A DNA stretch of 64,000 bases from Pelomyxa schiedti (GCA_020536535.1 JAHLWZ010000625.1:20201-84200), one strand, 5' to 3'; shown: positions 1-11,286, numbered from the stretch's first letter. Notes: generated by a model not told the origin, from the letters alone. A program made the numbers and translations.

Positions 1-107
1 CAAGGGCAGAGAGAGTGCCTACATGCCTATCCTATAATATGACACAGCAACCTCCACACATCCATCTCTGACATGCCGTGAAACCTAGCAAAACGAGTTT
101 TTACCAC

Positions 108-2450
108 TCACATGACGAGAAGCCGCTTTTCCCCTATCAGTTGTCCCCTGAGTGCTACTTCTTCCAGAGAAGATCTCTTTACCGAAATGTGGTGGATTTC
201 CCAGAGAAGGAATTCAATTGCCCTTTGCTCATAGCAATTCTGCTCAGAGGTGGAAACGTTAACAGCACTATTGGCAGGTCTCTCGATTTGATAAAGACGA
301 AAAGCATGAGCCAGGCTATTGGGAATCTTAATGTGACTTATATTTGGAGGCAAGACAGTTTCTGTATGGCAATTGAACAAGATGGGTTTCGCACAGATAT
401 CTAAGGGAGACTTATAAGTCTTCACATCGATGAACAAAGCAAACCTGTGCAAGTCGAATACCAGACTTCCAAAATGAGAAAATGCAGTGGATGTAGTATT
501 GGATTCCACGTGTTTTAGTTCACACTTGCCTTTGCTACTACAGTCCAGCATATAGTCAACGCGGGATATGCATAGTTCGATTTCCTGTGGTTTTTTTGAA
601 GTAAGGGAATACTCTGTAATAAACAGTGAAGCACCTGAGAGCTCGGGTGCCCATTGATGTAACTGTGAATAGATAAAAGTCGTTGAATCAAGGAATCATC
701 GTGACATCTGTAATTGTTTTAAAAGCCAGGCTCAATTCTTCAACACTCACTTCTGAAGCACTCCTGTAATAAATGAAGGAACTGCACAAATAGAGTGAAA
801 CAGTCTGTTGAATATCATTGCAAGACTTTGGGCTTTTTCGAACATTTTCCTTGGCCATGGGAAGGGTGACAAAGAGTAAGGTGCACTGTGAATCCCTACT
901 TTGATGTCCCTTGATTTGCCCATCATAAACAGGCCATGAGTCACCGACCAGGAAGATGCTGTCAGTACAGAAGTACTGAAGAATGGGTGCGAACCAAAAC
1001 TTGCATCAAGGGAGACGGTAACATTACATAAAGCTGATGCAATTTGTGCTGTGTGACGATACTTTGATAACGCACTTTCAGAGGTTTCCCCAATGCAACA
1101 TACTTGGATACTCAAGTGCTCCCGCTGTGGGCATAACAGAACCACTCCAGTTCCATTCGTTTCCGAGGAAAGTGACAGATTTTGTGCCTTCATTGCGAAA
1201 ATGAAATCACCAATAGGAAACCGTTGAGGAATCTTTACAGTGGCCAGCAGGCACCACCGCGCATTACATGTGCCCCCAACAACGCAGTTGATCTGTCCAA
1301 GTGAAGTATACACGTATTCACATCCACAAAGCACTCAGGATAAAGGGTGCCTGCAAAAATCACCAGTCAACCCACAGCACAATCTTATCCCAATCACATA
1401 GAGTTCTTTCCTCATAAAGAAGCAATAGCGACAAATGTTCAAGTCTTTCGGAAGTATAGGTTCCAAGAGTGATGAATAATGATATAACATTGAATGCCAT
1501 TTCTTGTATTTTCGAAGAGAGACAAAAGAGATTTGTTATGATCGTTTTTCAGATGATCCTTGGTCAAAAAGGAGCACGTCCTCTCAACAGTGCTGCTTAG
1601 ATTGTTTTTGTTTTGAATGAAAGTCTTCACTCCAGGAACTTTACCTTGGAGAAGGAAGATTCCGATGCAGTCCGCCACTGGATTCATTTTATACTCGTCA
1701 GGTAAGTCTGAGAATAGCCATTGCTTTCCTTTGTATTTAGCAAGTATGCACCTCCCCACAGACTTGATGTGCGACACTTTCAGACTATGGGAAGAAAGGT
1801 AGGGTGGCACAGGGTGGGTTGGCATCAAATAAGTCCAGCACTCTGAAAACGGTCGTCTGATTTCAGAAGCTTCAGGGTGGAGTTGAATGTATCGGTGTAG
1901 AAGCTGACACATTTGAAATGTGTCTATTTGACAACTAAATCCGCAATCTATCTTCAGGCATGTCTAAGGAAAATATGTGTGTTGTTATTTTATTTTATAT
2001 TTCAGAAGAGTTGCAACTGTTCAAAGCTCTGTCAAGCGGAGCAGACTTGGGAATTTCTTCCTCAAAAATTGTTTTCAACCTTCAAGTTATTTATTTCTTG
2101 TCTATGAAGTATAAAGGAGAATTACTTTGCTATCTCCAGTGTACAGAGCGTGTTCAATCGGCATTACACTGTTGGAGTCAATGACAGTGTAATTCACAAG
2201 AAGGATCGTATCACCTGTAAACGTGTAAAAAATCGCCAAAAATGAGCTGCCCTACAACCTTTCGCATGGCTGTTTTGACTTCCTCAACGTACTCGTTGTT
2301 CATTATCCCCCCTGAAATCACCAACACAGCGCACTGAGGTTGTTGGGTTGCTCCGTCACAGAGTCCAAGGTGAAAAGTTGAGCCACAGCCACCCGGTTCT
2401 CCATTGGATATCCTTCACCCATAGAGCTTCGCAACTTCTTCTCTTGGAAT
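108..2450 (-). CDS. vWA-like domain protein, multi-exon, tentative
   Basis: Several open segments on the minus strand read as one split gene. Near 2240-2395 the translation contains CAVLVISGGIMNNEYVEEVK, which has the hydrophobic strand, turn and helix expected at the start of a von Willebrand A fold, although the usual DxSxS metal site is not intact. The segment just downstream (about 2105-2212, beginning GDTILLVNYTVIDSNSV) fits the next vWA strand. Further open segments at 1439-1912, 747-1334 and 108-551 include NVTVSLDASF-like beta-rich sequence of the kind that follows vWA domains in amoebozoan vWA proteins. The junctions were not all resolved, and one apparent intron near 2215-2235 is unusually short or has a GC donor. 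The start codon is unknown and no Hint domain is seen. It could be a decayed copy. Function is not assigned. Confidence 0.4.
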
Positions 2451-2942
2451 ACGGTACAAAAGTGGAAAGAAGTTCTTTGTTTGGTGCTTGTTGGAACTGT
2501 ATCTACGTTGGTCCCATATATGCAACATTTACAGTGATGTTAGAAACTGATTTCCTGGGTATCTTTTCTCCTTGCCTTGTGCCAAGAACCTCAATCAAGG
2601 TCGCGAGTTGGTGGTACACTTTTGCATATCAGTGCCACCAAAGATACCCCATTTTCCAAAACGGAAACGGTCGGTCGTTACGGAAAAAAAAAAGGGTTGA
2701 CACAGAAAAAAACCTCGACGGGCAGCCGACAACGGACAATTTGGGGCAGGGCGGTACCCTCCAACGTGAACGCGTGCTGCTGTTGTTTATCAACGGCAAC
2801 ACTCAGTCGTTCCCCTTTTATGGTTCGCAGCGACACTGGAAAAAAAATCATAATTGGCTGAATAAAATAATCAACAGACCGGAACGCTGTCATTTTCTGC
2901 CAATTGATAATTGCGAACTTGCCAGTTCGTTGAACGAAACTC

Positions 2943-5016
2943 ATGGCAACGACACCAACCAAGGCGGGGCGCGCCCTCATTACTGGACCGGTGGGAGTGG
3001 GAAAAACTACTCTCATCGAATCGTAGGCTTTTTCGTCATTTAAGAAAAATGAGTATATATTTTTCCCTGTTTCTCTTACTCGTTTTCAGGTACTGCAGTG
3101 GGTGCTGGCGAGAATATTCATACGAGGGATCACTAGAGCCCTGTGTGTGTATTTAACCTAATTTGTTTCCGCTTCCCCTTTTTCCCTTAACGAAACCAAA
3201 AAGTGGAGGAAACAAGTTACGGTTGGGAGTACTGCAGTGATATTGGATTTGGAGGAGAGGTTATTGCTCCACCAAGTTTATATCTTGCTCTCTAAACACA
3301 ACTAAAGTTATGGACAAGAGGAGTTCTCAGCAATGCGAGAGATGCTGTATGTTTGCTTGGTCTGGTTCTTTTGTTGAGAACCTCATCTTTGTGATTTAGT
3401 TTCAGAAGAGCAAATGTTATTTTGATTTGTTTCTCCGTTGCGGACAGGGATTCTTTTGTTGAGGCAATAGATACTTTTTATCCAATGGTAGATAGAATTT
3501 TGGAAGAACAGGTTTCCCTTTGTTTCCTGTAGTTGTTTTCACCCTCACATCTCTCAAGAGGCTGCTTTTTCTTGTTGGCTTAAAGTTAGACCTTGTTGGC
3601 ACATCAGGTGCTTGGTTTTGTTTTCCGTAGTTTTGTTTCCTTAGTCAGTTGTTACTGAAGGCCCTTTTGTTACATTTCAGGAAGGGATTTCAGCAGCCAT
3701 TAAAATTCAGGCCTATGGTTATTTTCAATGCAGGTTGAATTCAACATTGTTGGGATCTTCTGATGGATAGCTAGTTCAAAGAAGTATATTGGCTTGAATC
3801 ACCTGTTCGACGAAGTGGCAAAGGCTGGTCTGTTCTCTACTGAGTCAGATACAAAAGTCTCAAAGAAATCTGGATTTTTTGGGTTCTTCTCAAGAAAATC
3901 CAGCAATGTACCCAAAGTAAACCGTGGTATTGTCTTCCCTATTTCCGGGTATGTATTCTCCGTAAAACAGCAACGTTAACACTTTATATAGTAAAATTAA
4001 AACCCAAAGATCCTTGGCTATTCTTCCAAAAGAAGTCTGGTTGTGTACGGAATACTTGCTGGTAAAATAGGCATAACAACTATTATTAGATATCCTGGAA
4101 TACCTTGACTTTATTTCACTCATCCGATTATCTCGTACCTGTAAGCAACTCTATCACCTCGCAAAAACAGAGCCAATATGGTCAAATGCATCCGCCAGGC
4201 CATGGAGTTACCCAGGTCTCATCAAAGAGCAGAGTTGGAACAACACAAAATTTTCCTGGAACCCTGCCATGTGCTTTCCTGATTATGTTCCTCCCTCACC
4301 AAGGAGAGTGAGTATCCTGTCCTCACCTTTTCTTCTTTCCTAAAACGTACAAAAGTCGAGTTCTCCTGTTTGCTTTGGCCCAAATTCCACAATCAAGATG
4401 TCCAATGGCAAAGAGTGCCGAATGAAAGATATTGCTGTTGGGGATCAAGTTGAGTACCACCTCATTGGAAATGAAATGAATTTGTACAAGTCATTCGGCA
4501 CTATTCGTTGCATTTGGAAGTATGACTTTTCACTGTACGTCTAAATTCCTAACGCAATTGTACAGATGTTCAATGCCAAAACCAACAAAAATGGTTGTTA
4601 CAAAAAAGAAAACCCCAGAAGGAACAGAATCCATTCTCGAAATCACCCTTGATCACCCAGTGCTTCAAGATTCCCTGACCAACAAATGGTGCATGCCGGC
4701 ATCTATTCTCGGCGATCCTCACTTTTTCGACATTGACTGTGTTTACAACCTAGTTGTGGATTCAGCTCCATCACCACTACAAACTCAAAGTCAACAACAA
4801 GAATCCCGGGAACCTGAACAGCCACACACAGAAGTGGTTCAAAGTCAGCCAGAGCCGCAGAGAGGAGGGGTTGTTGTTGGAGGACATGTGTGTTGCACCC
4901 TTGGAATGAATGTTCCAGGTCTGGAGGATTCATTCTGGGGAACTGAATGTGTTGTTAAGTGGCTTGAGAAGAGGCCAGACTTCCCAAATGTACACACATA
5001 TTGTGCTGGGGACTGA
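2943..5016 (+). CDS. Ras/Rho-like small GTPase fused to a C-terminal Vint-type Hint domain
   Basis: A split gene whose exons rebuild a Ras-superfamily G domain followed by a Hint domain. The P-loop GPVGVGKT is in exon 1 (2943-3022). Exon 2 (about 3090-3144) holds an effector-like EGSLE. Exon 3 (3204-3259) reads WRKQVTVGSTAVILDLE, like the Ras beta2-beta3 region. Exon 4 from 3308 gives YGQEEFSAMREMLY, the G3/switch II. Next come NVILICFSV, LLFLVGLKLDL (G4 degenerate: LKLD for N/TKxD), and ASSKKYIGLNHLFDEV (G5 and last helix, near 3779-3830). After a basic linker come VCFGPNSTIKMSNGKEC with a Hint N-terminal Cys (about 4361-4410), ITLDHPVL carrying the TxxH motif, VYNLVVD, and a GHVCCTLGM segment typical of Vint. 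There is no CaaX box. In G3 the Asp is replaced (ESYG for DTAG). One junction after exon 4 lacks a clean donor. Autoprocessing is inferred from the Hint family. Confidence 0.7.
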
Positions 5017-5100
5017 GGTCGAGTTTCACTTCGTACAAACCATGGGAATGTAAATTGTCAGTACCAAAAAATATGGGTATTGTATATTTGTGTTATTTAT

Positions 5101-6342
5101 TTATGAACTGCAGACAGAGTCTGTAACAGAAACGAGGTAGGCCGTTGGGAGTGGTTCTGTGCGGGTGTCATTCCATAGACGGGCTCTCAGAATGAGGGAA
5201 CCGGTGGGGGCATCCAGTAACCAAACTTCCAACTGGTTGTCTGCATTTTGTTGTGCTTCCAGAATGAAGGAACCCTGGATTGAGTGGCCACCACCTATTT
5301 CCTGCACAAAGCAGGGGGATTCCAGGCTGTTGGCATTGTACACCTCAAGTGGATTATCGCCAAAGAATTCGCTGGTAGCGGTAATTGCAAAGTGTGAGTT
5401 ATCCATAGCGTAGTAATGATACCCCTGCAGTGGGATTGTTTGGGAAACAACCCGAGACGAAAAGGGAGACGAGAATCTCAGCACGCCAGAATCGGGCACA
5501 GGTAATAGCACGCGGTCTTCAATTGCAGGAATTCCAGGAGAGAGCACAAGCACTGATCTGGCAGTGAATGCACCTATATCTAATTGGGTTCTGTTTGTAT
5601 AAACCAGTGCGCATCCCTCACGTTGTTCTCGCAAGTCAGCAATTACAATTTCAGTCAAACATCCACCAGTCAGTGGATAGCCCATAAGAATGAGGTGGTT
5701 GGAGTCATAAATGAACCTTAACCAAAAGAATGACAGCACACCAGTGGGTTTCAGAATCTTCATGTGAGGCTCCACCACGCCCCACTCTTGTTCCTTGTTC
5801 ACTTTCCAAAGGTGAATGTCACCGCTTGGCTGCGTAGATATTGCAACCCACTTGGAACTGAAGTCAAAGCAACTGCATTTCTCATCACCACAGAGTAAGG
5901 TCCTTCTCGGAATCCCAGGGGTGTTTACATTCCTTAAACTTGGAATAGCAGAATATCCACCCCCATGCAGGATTTGAACACCGCAATTGATCCAACCCGC
6001 GATGCTATTATAGTCTTCTCCCGTTGATATGTATTTCCACCCAGTGACCCCCAATGTCAGAGACACGCCGAATGCAACATATTGCCATCCCGGACTGGCT
6101 CGTGACAATGCGACGGTAACCACAGTGCTGGTCGGAACCACCCAATTCCTGCCAATGGATTCGATCAAGTCGCGGGACAGGCAAGCGGCGCTGCTGCGCC
6201 AACCGCGATTACGCAGAGCGCAGCACGCAAAGGCAATGAATTGTGGGTGGGAGAACAGTACGTGGCCCTCAACCAACGAGTAGTGGTGCACGTAGTGGCC
6301 CTCGAAATTCCCCATTCCTCCTTTCGTGGCCCCTTGCCCCAT
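5101..6342 (-). CDS. Lineage-specific repeat/propeller-like protein (family A), uncharacterised
   Basis: Single-exon gene of about 413 residues. I chose the ATG at 6342 because the open frame upstream has only a TTG. The N-terminal block HPQFIAFACCALRNRGWRSS followed by an LIESIGRNW helix matches the start of the divergent neighbour at 6399 (REQFVAFALSSHVRCGSES...), so the two are paralogues. The rest is rich in short beta-strand blocks with repeated Trp and aliphatic positions (DIHLWKV, LEVWLLD, SGVLRFSS), suggesting a beta-propeller-like fold, but no standard WD40, Kelch or RCC1 motif is clear. No signal peptide or membrane segment is seen. Its start lies 56 bp from the start of the plus-strand paralogue, implying a shared bidirectional promoter. 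Function unknown. Confidence 0.65.
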   Translation of the reverse strand: MGQGATKGGMGNFEGHYVHHYSLVEGHVLFSHPQFIAFACCALRNRGWRSSAACLSRDLIESIGRNWVVPTSTVVTVALSRASPGWQYVAFGVSLTLGVTGWKYISTGEDYNSIAGWINCGVQILHGGGYSAIPSLRNVNTPGIPRRTLLCGDEKCSCFDFSSKWVAISTQPSGDIHLWKVNKEQEWGVVEPHMKILKPTGVLSFFWLRFIYDSNHLILMGYPLTGGCLTEIVIADLREQREGCALVYTNRTQLDIGAFTARSVLVLSPGIPAIEDRVLLPVPDSGVLRFSSPFSSRVVSQTIPLQGYHYYAMDNSHFAITATSEFFGDNPLEVYNANSLESPCFVQEIGGGHSIQGSFILEAQQNADNQLEVWLLDAPTGSLILRARLWNDTRTEPLPTAYLVSVTDSVCSS

Positions 6343-6398
6343 CTCCTTGAAACGGTTTATGTTCAGGGAAATCTCGAAAAAGGATTTTGATTGATGTG

Positions 6399-7703
6399 AT
6401 GGCGACAATCACCAGTAGGGGTGGGACTGTGAGGATTGTTCTTAATGCACGTGAGCAGTTTGTTGCGTTTGCTCTTTCTTCTCATGTCAGGTGCGGGAGT
6501 GAAAGCCCTGCGCGGGTCATTTTTGCCTACGGCGGACCGCTTCTGCTTAGGTACATGTGGCGTCTCATGTCTGGTTTCAGGCAAACTAGCACTCACCGTT
6601 CAGAGGTAGGCTCATCGGATTTGGGCTCTGGGGAGACTGGCTTTGATTGCTGGAGAGATGGGAGGTGGTGGATAAAGTTCAAGTGCAGAACTGTTGCTCG
6701 GGCATACGAGGCGTGGGCTTGGCGTTGGTGCACGGCCTGGGTGTCACCTTTGTTGTTGGGTGTCATTGGTGATGTTGTGGTGGAGAGGGTGGAAGAGAAT
6801 ACGCAGGGTTTTACGAGATATGGAACAGGTGGGTGGGTTGACCCTGCGCATTTAGTTGGGGTAAGGTTGGAGCCTGATGGGGTGTTTAGTTATCTCAGGA
6901 ATTGTGTCACCGGCGAGCAAAAGCGCCTGTTCAAATGTGGGGATGACACTCTGGCTCAGGAGGTTGCCGGTGGGAAGTGGCTGGTCTGGTGGGGCTCTGA
7001 TGGTGATTCTGACAAATTGGTTATTGTTGACCTGTGGGATCCACGGCCGGAGGAAACCCGCGTAGATTTTCACATCGCTCCAAGAGGGGATGGGAGTCAT
7101 ATGGAAGATAATGCGGCGCTTATAGCAAATAGGTGGGTGTTGGATCGTATAGTGATTTTGACTGTTCCGGAACGGAATGTGCTGGAATTGAGAGAAATTG
7201 ACTTGCCGCTCACACGGGCAACGAATTATATTGTTACAACAGGTATGACAAGGTGTGGGCCAATACAGGAGATGAAGAGTGTGTCAAAAGTGCTATTTTT
7301 CAAGAACTCCTGGGGAATGGAAGCAAATTCATTCATTGGTTTGATTACAACTGATAATGAGGCACAAAGAAGTACTGTAATAAAAATTGATTCCACTGGG
7401 CAGATAGAAAATCTGGAAGTTGGAAAGCGGCTCTCTTTGAGTCAGCTCAACAAATCCCTGTTCGGGGTTGTCAAGAGCAACCTAAAGCATCAAAGGATAC
7501 AGTTCGAAATCTGGGATACAAACAACACAAAAGGTCCGTGGAGAGTGATTCAACTGAATGACCACCAGAGCCTGACCACAGGTGCTGATGGGTTTATTTA
7601 TCAGATTGATTCTAACCCCCAGTGGCAACACCGTATTAGTGTTATCGAGGCAAGTTCCGGTGTTGTTGTTTTTACCATAGAGCACCACTTTTTGTCGTTG
7701 TAA
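6399..7703 (+). CDS. Lineage-specific repeat/propeller-like protein (family A), uncharacterised
   Basis: Single-exon gene of 434 residues, starting at the first ATG of the frame (an upstream TTG at 6387 is in frame but unlikely). The N-terminal motif FVAFALSSHVRCGSESPAR followed by a short leucine-rich helix is shared with the divergent gene at 5101-6342 and with the SPRY-like gene at 37094 (VTFLAGWHVRCGAGS). It may be a degenerate protein-binding module, possibly F-box-like; this is inference. The remainder has strand-like blocks such as KLVIVDLWDPR, IQFEIWDTNN and VIEASSGVVVFTI, consistent with a beta-propeller but without a recognised repeat signature. No introns are needed. Function unknown. 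Confidence 0.65.
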   Translation: MATITSRGGTVRIVLNAREQFVAFALSSHVRCGSESPARVIFAYGGPLLLRYMWRLMSGFRQTSTHRSEVGSSDLGSGETGFDCWRDGRWWIKFKCRTVARAYEAWAWRWCTAWVSPLLLGVIGDVVVERVEENTQGFTRYGTGGWVDPAHLVGVRLEPDGVFSYLRNCVTGEQKRLFKCGDDTLAQEVAGGKWLVWWGSDGDSDKLVIVDLWDPRPEETRVDFHIAPRGDGSHMEDNAALIANRWVLDRIVILTVPERNVLELREIDLPLTRATNYIVTTGMTRCGPIQEMKSVSKVLFFKNSWGMEANSFIGLITTDNEAQRSTVIKIDSTGQIENLEVGKRLSLSQLNKSLFGVVKSNLKHQRIQFEIWDTNNTKGPWRVIQLNDHQSLTTGADGFIYQIDSNPQWQHRISVIEASSGVVVFTIEHHFLSL

Positions 7704-7987
7704 TTTACAGACAAGCAAAAAGAAAGCTATTTTATTTGGGTCCATGATGCTCTCAAGAATCGTTAGTATCAACCAAAGTTGGGTTCCTCTGGAGCATGGA
7801 ATTGTGGGCAGGATGGGGAACCGACCCAGCTCAATCATCATCAGAGAAAGACAGTGGCAGTGGCACAAAAAAATTTCTTTCAGAGGTGCTTGTGTATGAT
7901 GGTCAGACAGGTGCCGCGCCGCTCATGAAAAACCCGTTGAAACTGTTTTCTGTGTTTCCGGACATGAAATATCTCCAATAATAATAA
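7704..7987 (+). other. Intergenic spacer with a possible gene-family remnant
   Basis: Lies between the family A gene and the ankyrin-like gene. In one plus frame, about 7880-7981 can be read as a short beta-strand-like tail (VLVYDGQTGAAPL... then FSVFPDMKYLQ and a stop). It resembles the WD-like final strands of the preceding protein family but has no start and no matching upstream exon. It may be a remnant of a duplicated copy or chance. No RNA gene is seen. Confidence 0.3.
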
Positions 7988-10137
7988 ATGGACAGAAGGA
8001 GGCTCGACGCCGACCGCGTGTTGTGTATATCGCGAATTGTGTGGGAGTGCACCCTTAAGTGTCGCCACCTCCCACATCGAACAACTGACGAAGAAGTCTT
8101 CGACTCTGCCGTATCGCTAATGGCAGTGGCTGAAGCTCTGTTTCCCCTCGTGGCACTGGCCTGCAAGAAAGTATCCTCAGAGAATCCCTCTCAAAGCACA
8201 TACTTTTCACTCGAGTGCGCCGGCGCGGCCGGCAGCCGAGCGTGCGTGACGTGGATTCTATCCCATAAGCCCCACAGAGCCATCAACAAGGAATGCCTTG
8301 CGGTGCTGTGGGGACTGTGCGGCGGCGGCCATTTGGAGCTCGCTATGAAACTGGCCGGCTCCCGGCGCGGTTCCAATCTTCCACCCGTTTCTATTGGCGG
8401 TGAGACCGGGACTGAGAATGTAGATAATGGGAGCAATAGGAGTGAGACTGAGGGGTGGGCTGGATTGAAGTGGTGCGGGGATGATGATGATGAATTTGTC
8501 CAGGAAGTGAGGAGTATAGGGAACCTGAACAAATTCGGTTTTTGTTCACTTCTACACAATGTGTGCGGAAATGGGCACCTTGACGTGGCCAAGTGGGTGG
8601 TTTCTAGGTTTGGAATGAAGGAGCCTTGGGAATTTGCTGATTCACTTGCGAGAGCTTTGCATATGGGACAACTTGAAGTGGCACAGTGGCTGATTGACAC
8701 GGTTCCCTTGAAGGACCTTCAGAACTCCAAGCATGCTGACTTGCTGTGGTGTGCGTGTCACAGTGGGAAAGTAGAAGTTGCTGAATGGTTAGAAGCAAAC
8801 TTTCCCGACGCTGTAGAGGCCCGCAGTTCTTCCACAATTTGGTGGTTTACCAGACAGAAAAATATAACAAACACTAACCTTATCAAAATGAGCCAGTGGC
8901 TCGAAGACCGGTCAATTTCCAAAGCAGACCTACAGTCAATTTACAATGAGGAAGTCGTCAAATGGGCAGTTGACTTTTATGGAATCACTGTAGCAGAAAA
9001 TGATTTAATCCATTCAGTGGACTTGGGGAATTTATGCCTTACCAAGTGGTATGTTTTAGAGAAGAATGTCTCTCCAACACCAGCTGTGTTTATTGCAGCT
9101 TGTGGCAACTTTGTTGATGAAGTTCCTGTTGTTCGGTGGTTATCAACTAGGCTTTCTTTTCCACTAACACAACAATACCTTCGCCATGCTCTCTTCCAGT
9201 CACTGAGATCAGGAAACATCAGGATTGCAAATTGGTTGGAAGAAAATTTCCGCATTACGAGTCAGGATAATGATTTTATGACATCCCCAACGACAACTAT
9301 AGGAGAGCTATGCAAAGAAGCGGGGGCTGATGGAGCAGAGAAAGGTATCAAGTGGTTCCTCCAGCACAGCACAAAGGGGATTTTATGGTGTGAAGAGGAG
9401 GCGGCTCGAATTCTCGAAATCTCCCTTAGGAAAAATGAGGCACCAGTGCAACTACTTCTGCTTGACACCTTTGGCCCAGCAGTTTTTCCGTACAACAAAC
9501 ACCGGGACCTCATGAAAAGGATACTGAGAGAAACAGTTTTCTGTGGACTTCCAAAAATACAGAGCCTGATTTCCACTGTTGGACCAGACTTCTTCACCAA
9601 AGCCGAAGTGGCAGAGTCCCTCACAAATGATAACAGAGAAATTTCCAGTAAATCTGCCAAGTGGCTTATAACTCAGTTTGGACTTGCTAAAGAGCATGTT
9701 ACACGAAATAACCACATTTTATTGTGGAGCATGCTATCTCACCGGCACAACAAATGTGCGGAGTGGCTCATCCGGACATTTAATATCTGTCTCCGAGAGG
9801 TTTTGAGTCTCAACATCGAGATGCAAATTAATCCCAACAATAGATGCACTCCCCACCAGTAAACATCTTGTGGGGCAACGTTGTCTCCACGGACTTGGAG
9901 ACATGGAAAGTGCTACTGAGAGTATTCCCAACAGAACTGACCCCACAAATCGTCAAGAAACGCTTCTCGAAGTTCGTTATTGCATCTCCCATAACAGCTC
10001 AGTTCGTAATGCAGCATTTCCCCGGTGCCATCACAACCGAGGAAATCAGCCAAGCATCCTCCTCTTGCCCCTTCCATTTTGTCACTCTGGAGACCTGTTG
10101 CTGGGTGAATTCCCTTCGTTCTTCCCCTGGTTCTTGA
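7988..10137 (+). CDS. Long ankyrin-like repeat protein (family B)
   Basis: Two exons, 7988-9799 and 9844-10137, joined in phase 0 across a 44-nt GT-AG intron, give about 701 residues; the frame was checked. The N-terminus VLCISRIVWECTLKC is a family signature also seen at about 39551 (WIPLVSRAVWIVLK) and 49108 (VVISRAVWEYVLS). The body is built of divergent roughly 30-residue helical units such as GNGHLDVAKWVVSRF, GQLEVAQWLIDTV and SGKVEVAEWLEANF, close to the GHLEVVKWL form of ankyrin-like repeats common in amoebae and giant viruses. Later units drift. No signal peptide or membrane segment is present. It probably acts as a cytosolic protein-binding scaffold by family analogy; no partner is evident. 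The second exon continues the repeats, so the earlier stop at 9862 lies in the unspliced intron frame. Confidence 0.75.
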
Positions 10138-10267
10138 TTCCCAAAACAAACAAAATTAAATGTGGCAGTTTGCGTTGTTGATTCTCAATCTATTACTTCA
10201 ATTCCCAGTGTTGGAATTCTTCGGCTAAAACAGTTTCGTATCGAGCCGCACCCGCACGAAACAGAAA

Positions 10268-11174
10268 ATGACCACCACTAGCACAAAACACCCCGAACTC
10301 GCCAAGTTAGAACACGTAAACGTAGATGACTTGATGACACAAGGTCCTGTTGACAAAGACGGTTACCTCAGCAAGGCACAAACAAAACCCAAAACAAACA
10401 CTTATCACCAAGCAAAAACAAGCGTTTTGTATTTTTGTGTAATTCTTTTTTTCCCAGGAAGGTGGCCACTTCAAGTCTTGGAAGAGACGCTGGTGCGTAC
10501 TACGTGGAGCCACAAGTATCTCTTTATTATTCCATTACAATTACTGCTTTTTGTGCTTACATTTCCTTTTTTTTCCCCCTTCCATCCCCAAAGTGTACTA
10601 CTTTGCAGCTCCACATTCATGCACATGCAAGGGAGCTGTTGTTCTTGACCCACACGCGGAGGCTGTTCCCGGAACCCCTTTCCACAAGAGCGATTCCAAA
10701 CACAACTACTTCAGCCTCAAAACTCGGCAGAGGATGCTCTACATGTGCGCCATCTCCCAGGCCGAGATGGACTCGTGGATATCCACCATCAATCTCATTG
10801 CCAAATCGCTCCTCCAGCAAGTACACGACCGGTCCCTCGTGAACACATCCGGCGACTTACCAACCCCACTGACGCTCTCGTCTTCCACCACTCCGGATAT
10901 CAGTAATAGTCATTCCAGCAATAGCACAAGCTGCGGAAATTCCACTGGGAGCTCATCAAGTAACTCCACAGGGAGGTCTTACAGCGTTTCTGTCAATGCT
11001 GCGAATGCAAATGGTTCAAATGGTGCTAGGTCTAATAGCTTTGGTGCAGATGGCCCTGTGGCTGTGATTCCTTCTCTAGTGGCTATGCCCCTTCCTCTCC
11101 ATGTTCCTCAGTCTAGCACTGCAAAGAGCAAGAAAAAAGCCACAGCTAATGAGGGTGATGACCTGGACTTGTAA
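10268..11174 (+). CDS. PH-domain protein with Ser/Asn-rich tail
   Basis: Three exons (10268-10375, 10458-10515, 10594-11174; frame checked) encode 248 residues. The pleckstrin homology domain starts at about residue 30: KDGYLSK, then EGGHFKSWKRRWCVLRGATM, YYFAAP, and ends with the invariant-Trp helix of PH domains (AEMDSWISTINLI). PH domains bind phosphoinositides or proteins at membranes. The last 110 residues are low complexity (Ser, Asn, Thr) and end in a KSKKKA basic patch and an acidic tail. The first intron begins GC rather than GT (AAG|GCACAA) and ends CCCAG; this is the only junction that keeps the PH sequence intact. The second is a normal GT-AG intron. The exact membrane target is unknown. 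Confidence 0.8.
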
Positions 11175-11286
11175 CAACTAGCTAGTTGTAGTGGTTTTAA
11201 TTTTTGAAAAACTGTATTCCATATTCCCAAAAGTTTTTGTTGTAGCATAATTGGTGGTAGGTGTTTTTGGGGGATTCTGACTGTGC

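Noticed and set aside
2348-3043. Plus-strand 231-codon open frame
   Set aside because: It overlaps the vWA-like exons on the other strand and the GTPase first exon in another frame; no domain.
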